Assembly: GCF_029319185.1 (NCBI RefSeq)
Contig: NZ_CP119754.1
Location: forward strand, 682,001-746,000
Direction of reading: 5' to 3'
Length of the DNA stretch: 64,000 bases
Source: Superficieibacter sp. HKU1
Lineage (GTDB): Bacteria; Pseudomonadota; Gammaproteobacteria; Enterobacterales; Enterobacteriaceae
The position numbers and the translations under genes were made by a program. Below the pieces are notes generated by a model. It did no database searches, was not told the origin of the DNA, and saw only the letters and a list, made by a program, of their open reading frames with translations. This document shows positions 61,205 through 64,000 of the stretch, piece by piece. Within the stretch, counting starts at the first letter, position 1. Each line of letters starts with the position of its first letter.

Positions 61205-63496
61205 TTATCCTTTCGATTTAACCACTTTGATATCCACCATCCCAATCCCCAGCTGACGCGGAGAATGGCCGAGAATATTACCTTCGTTAGTGGACTGCGG
61301 TTCTGGCGGGACAATCACCAGCGTTTTGCTGCGTGACGGATTGTCAAAATGCAGCGTGGTGGTGGAAACCTCATTACTTAAGGTCAGTATCTGCTCTTGA
61401 TTGCCCACGCGTACCGGAACAGGACGGTTAGCGTTAGGCCCCCAGGCCTTGGCGGTGATCACCAGATCAAATTTCTCCGGCAGCGGCGCTTTGTACTCAA
61501 TCTTCACCTCTTTACCGAGCTGTGCGTTGGACCAGCGTCCCCAGGACTCCGGACGCGAGATGCCGCTGAACTGTTGCACTTCTTCCGGTGCGCCTGCCAC
61601 ATTAAAGACAAAGCTGTCGGCTTTATAGCGGATATCGTTATCGACGATTTTGAGCAGATCGACGTTGTGCTTGTAGCGATCGGTATCGATCACCGTGTCT
61701 TTGAAAGCCGTTTTTCCCTGCCACTGGGCTTTATCAACGTGCTGTACCTTTTGCTCTCCCCCCAGCTGACCCTGCGAAACGCACCAGTCGGTTGAGAGTG
61801 CCAGCTCAGGTGCCCATAGCTGCGCCATTTTATAGCAGCGATCGACCCAGACGAAGTTATCACGCGGGGCAAAGTCCGCCAGCTGGAAGCGTAGCGGCGC
61901 AGAGTATTCACTTTCCGGTAGCGGCTCGACGCGTTTATCCGAAATACGCAGCAACAGCGGCAGACGGAAATGGGTACCCGAGAAGGCGATAGTGTTTTTC
62001 TCGCTGTCGAGGGTAAATTCCTTCATCTCTTTAGGGAATTTCCATAGCCGCACAATATCAGGCTTCCAGCCCATCACTTTCTCTTTCATATTCAGGAAGA
62101 CTTCCGAAAGCGACTGTCCGGACAGGCTGCTGCGCCCGAGGCCGATAAAATTATCGCCCCCCATAATATCCAGCACCGTTGCACCGTTATCCATGGTATT
62201 GCGTTTTACCCCCGAAACATCCTGCTGGGGCTTATCGCCGCGCAGGATAAAAAACAGATCGTTACGATCCTGCTTATTCAGGTATTTCCAGGCAGTGTTA
62301 TTCATTGCCAGATGATCGGACGACACGACAATCACCGTATTTTTGAACCACGGCGACGCTTTAATTTTTTCGATAAGTGCGGCGATGTGCTCCTGGCTAC
62401 AGCTTACGGCGCTGAACGACTGGTTCGGTTTACCGTCGTACTGGTAGCTTTTACGCTTGCAGGTGCGGGAAATAAAACCGTCAGGATGATGGGTATCTAC
62501 AGTAAGGGCAAACAGCGAGAAGCGCTTACCGCTGCGGGAAAGCTCCTCAAATTTCTTCCAGGTTTCATCCAGTACGGTGTCATCGTAAAAGCCCCAGTCG
62601 TTACGGTAGCCCGGATCGGCAACGCTGGTTTTTAATTCTTCTGCGCCGTAAAGGTGATCGAAGCCGTGGGATCTCAGGAACACATCTTTTCCGGCAAAGC
62701 GCAGGTTCGCCCCCTGCATGAAATAGTTTTCATAGCCGGAGTTTTTCAGGATATCGCCGAGGCAAATATTCTGCGGGAAGAAGCTGGACACCGAAGCCGA
62801 TGCGTTACCTTCAAACGGGGCAAATAAAGGAATGCCACACTGGGAGGCGACCATACCGGCTATCGTGTAGTCGGTCCCGGGCAGTTGCTCAGTATGGCTA
62901 AAGTCGATGCTATCTTTTTTTATGGCACCGAGTTCCGGCGCCAGATCGGGGAAAGCCGCTTCATCAAAATAAGTACGTTCCAGACTTTCGCCGTAGATAT
63001 AAACCAGGTTCAGCTTCGGACTGGCAATGCTTTTCGCCGGTTCTTTGTACCAGTCGGCAAAATCCGGATCGCCGTCGCGGGATTGCGATTTGACCAGCTC
63101 GGTGATCTGATGAAATGCGGGGCTGGCGTCAACTGAAGCCAGCGCCAGCATCAATGCCAGCAAACTATATCCCAGATGATGAGGATGATGGCGACGGCGG
63201 CGTAATACCCAGCCGAGCGCGAAAAATACGCCGACCAGTGCCAGTATCAGGCCGACACCCGGCAGAATATATTTACTGACGCCTGCGCCGGTAAGGCTGT
63301 TGGTCAGGGTATAGAGAACCGCATCGTTAATGCCGTCGCCGGTAAAGTAATCGCTGGCGTAAAGGGTAATATTTAATACGACAAACACGCCCAGTACTGC
63401 CAATGTGACGGCAAACCACCAGGTATTACGGCCAGCTTTCCAGGCGTAAATCACCACGGAGGCCAGGAACAGGGCAATAGAAATGAGTTCTGACAA
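61205..63496 (-). CDS. opgB: OpgB (MdoB), phosphoglycerol transferase I
   Basis: 763 aa, the E. coli OpgB length. N-terminal four or five membrane helices anchor a large periplasmic alkaline-phosphatase-like domain: NLVYIYGESLERTYFDE (metal/nucleophile segment), GTDYTIAGMVASQCGIPL, and VVSSDHLAM. It moves phosphoglycerol from phosphatidylglycerol to osmoregulated periplasmic glucans. The start at 63496 precedes the first membrane helix (ISIALFLASVVIYAW). Confidence 0.93.
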   Translation of the reverse strand: MSELISIALFLASVVIYAWKAGRNTWWFAVTLAVLGVFVVLNITLYASDYFTGDGINDAVLYTLTNSLTGAGVSKYILPGVGLILALVGVFFALGWVLRRRRHHPHHLGYSLLALMLALASVDASPAFHQITELVKSQSRDGDPDFADWYKEPAKSIASPKLNLVYIYGESLERTYFDEAAFPDLAPELGAIKKDSIDFSHTEQLPGTDYTIAGMVASQCGIPLFAPFEGNASASVSSFFPQNICLGDILKNSGYENYFMQGANLRFAGKDVFLRSHGFDHLYGAEELKTSVADPGYRNDWGFYDDTVLDETWKKFEELSRSGKRFSLFALTVDTHHPDGFISRTCKRKSYQYDGKPNQSFSAVSCSQEHIAALIEKIKASPWFKNTVIVVSSDHLAMNNTAWKYLNKQDRNDLFFILRGDKPQQDVSGVKRNTMDNGATVLDIMGGDNFIGLGRSSLSGQSLSEVFLNMKEKVMGWKPDIVRLWKFPKEMKEFTLDSEKNTIAFSGTHFRLPLLLRISDKRVEPLPESEYSAPLRFQLADFAPRDNFVWVDRCYKMAQLWAPELALSTDWCVSQGQLGGEQKVQHVDKAQWQGKTAFKDTVIDTDRYKHNVDLLKIVDNDIRYKADSFVFNVAGAPEEVQQFSGISRPESWGRWSNAQLGKEVKIEYKAPLPEKFDLVITAKAWGPNANRPVPVRVGNQEQILTLSNEVSTTTLHFDNPSRSKTLVIVPPEPQSTNEGNILGHSPRQLGIGMVDIKVVKSKG

Positions 63497-63709
63497 CGAG
63501 GTATCCTCAACAGCGCCAGGCCCACCTGGCTGATCATCGCTTTTTAGCGCCTACAATGTAATGGTGTTGCCGCATTGCTGCAATTATGGCGTCATAAAAA
63601 TGTGCTGTGGTTCGGAATTCGCCTGAAAGAGGCGTTTTACGAGGGATATCGCATTATGTTGAGACGGGAAGGAGGGCCGCACAGACGCTGGCGCGGCCTC
63701 AGAGGAAAA

Positions 63710-64000
63710 TCAGGAAAGGAAGTTAACGCCCTGTTTTAATACTAAGTCACAGGCTTTGGTTTTCACCTTCTGGGCCAGCGGCGTATCGCCGAGATTGCTC
63801 AGGTTAAGCTGCTCGCCGTTTTTGGTATTCAGCAGGCCCTGAATACCTTCCAGATAGTTGGTATCTTCTTTCTGTTCCTGCTGATTTAAGCCTAATTTAT
63901 CCAGCACCTGATTTTTGATGTTTTCGGTACTGGTCACCGAGGCCAGTTTCTGTTTGGCGCAGTATTGCAGGATCCCCGCGGCGTTATTCATTGTGCCAGC
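63710..64000 (-). CDS. yjjA: YjjA, DUF2501 protein (partial, N-terminus beyond the window)
   Basis: The frame runs from beyond base 64000 to the stop at 63710; the visible part (…AGTMNNAAGILQYCAKQKLAS…KTKACDLVLKQGVNFLS) resembles the C-terminal half of E. coli YjjA (164 aa), a secreted DUF2501 protein, and the position next to opgB agrees. The ATG at 63991 is internal, not the start. Two Cys (QYCAK, KACDL) may form a disulfide. Function unknown. Confidence 0.75.
   Translation of the reverse strand, partial: AGTMNNAAGILQYCAKQKLASVTSTENIKNQVLDKLGLNQQEQKEDTNYLEGIQGLLNTKNGEQLNLSNLGDTPLAQKVKTKACDLVLKQGVNFLS

Overview
The window is an enterobacterial chromosome segment. Gene order follows the E. 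coli/Salmonella fim–yji–hsd–btsT–tsr–lgo–opgB region, and proteins such as FimH, FimC, FimD, YjiA, BtsT, Tsr, LgoD and OpgB have E. coli-like lengths and motifs. A gfr (fructoselysine/glucoselysine PTS) operon beside opgB is as in Salmonella. Choline-sulfatase, terA-like and Tlde1-like accessory genes point to an Enterobacter/Leclercia/Citrobacter-type member of the Enterobacteriaceae. I cannot fix the species. All family names come from recalled knowledge and motifs; no database search was run.

Layout. 1-7.0 kb: a type 1 fimbrial operon fimAICDFGH on the minus strand, followed by a LuxR-type regulator cut by the window edge. 7.0-9.0 kb: a long leader region, then a ToxR/CadC-like membrane regulator and a FidL-like partner. 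9.1-16.5 kb: an accessory block with an orphan Tlde1-like peptidoglycan-targeting effector and a probable membrane immunity protein, an unknown protein with a ParB-like motif, and a 1731-residue exonuclease-RecQ-UvrD fusion. 16.6-19.7 kb: quinone reductase with divergent LysR, and a stand-alone TerA-like protein. 19.8-25.2 kb: a choline-O-sulfate module (two ABC transporter genes, LysR, choline sulfatase, binding protein). 25.4-28.0 kb: MarR-HlyD-DUF2955 efflux operon.

28-36 kb: the yji block (yjiK, a yjiM scar, a DUF2164 gene, yjiN, an Rpn nuclease, an aldehyde dehydrogenase, a ricin-B-like gene with an amber stop, yjiR, yjiS). 36-43.8 kb: an immunity/toxin island with symE/SymR, a type I restriction system of the IB type (hsdR, hsdM, hsdS), a Fic protein lacking the catalytic His, and scars of yeiL and brnTA. 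43.9-49.4 kb: yjiA, yjiX, btsT (with CRP and BtsR sites) and tsr (with a flagellar sigma-28 promoter). 49.4-53.1 kb: L-galactonate genes lgoT, lgoR (frameshifted) and lgoD. 53.2-60.7 kb: gfrR and the sigma-54-driven gfrABCDEF operon, with gfrD interrupted by an amber codon. 60.8-64 kb: an orphan C-terminal rpn remnant, opgB, and the 3' part of yjjA.

Themes. (1) Variable defence and toxin genes sit between conserved housekeeping genes. (2) Three otherwise intact genes carry a single inactivating change each: two probable Trp-to-TAG changes (ricin-like gene, gfrD) and a 1-nt deletion (lgoR). This is either real decay, suppression, or sequence error. (3) Several regulatory sites match known consensus sequences closely.
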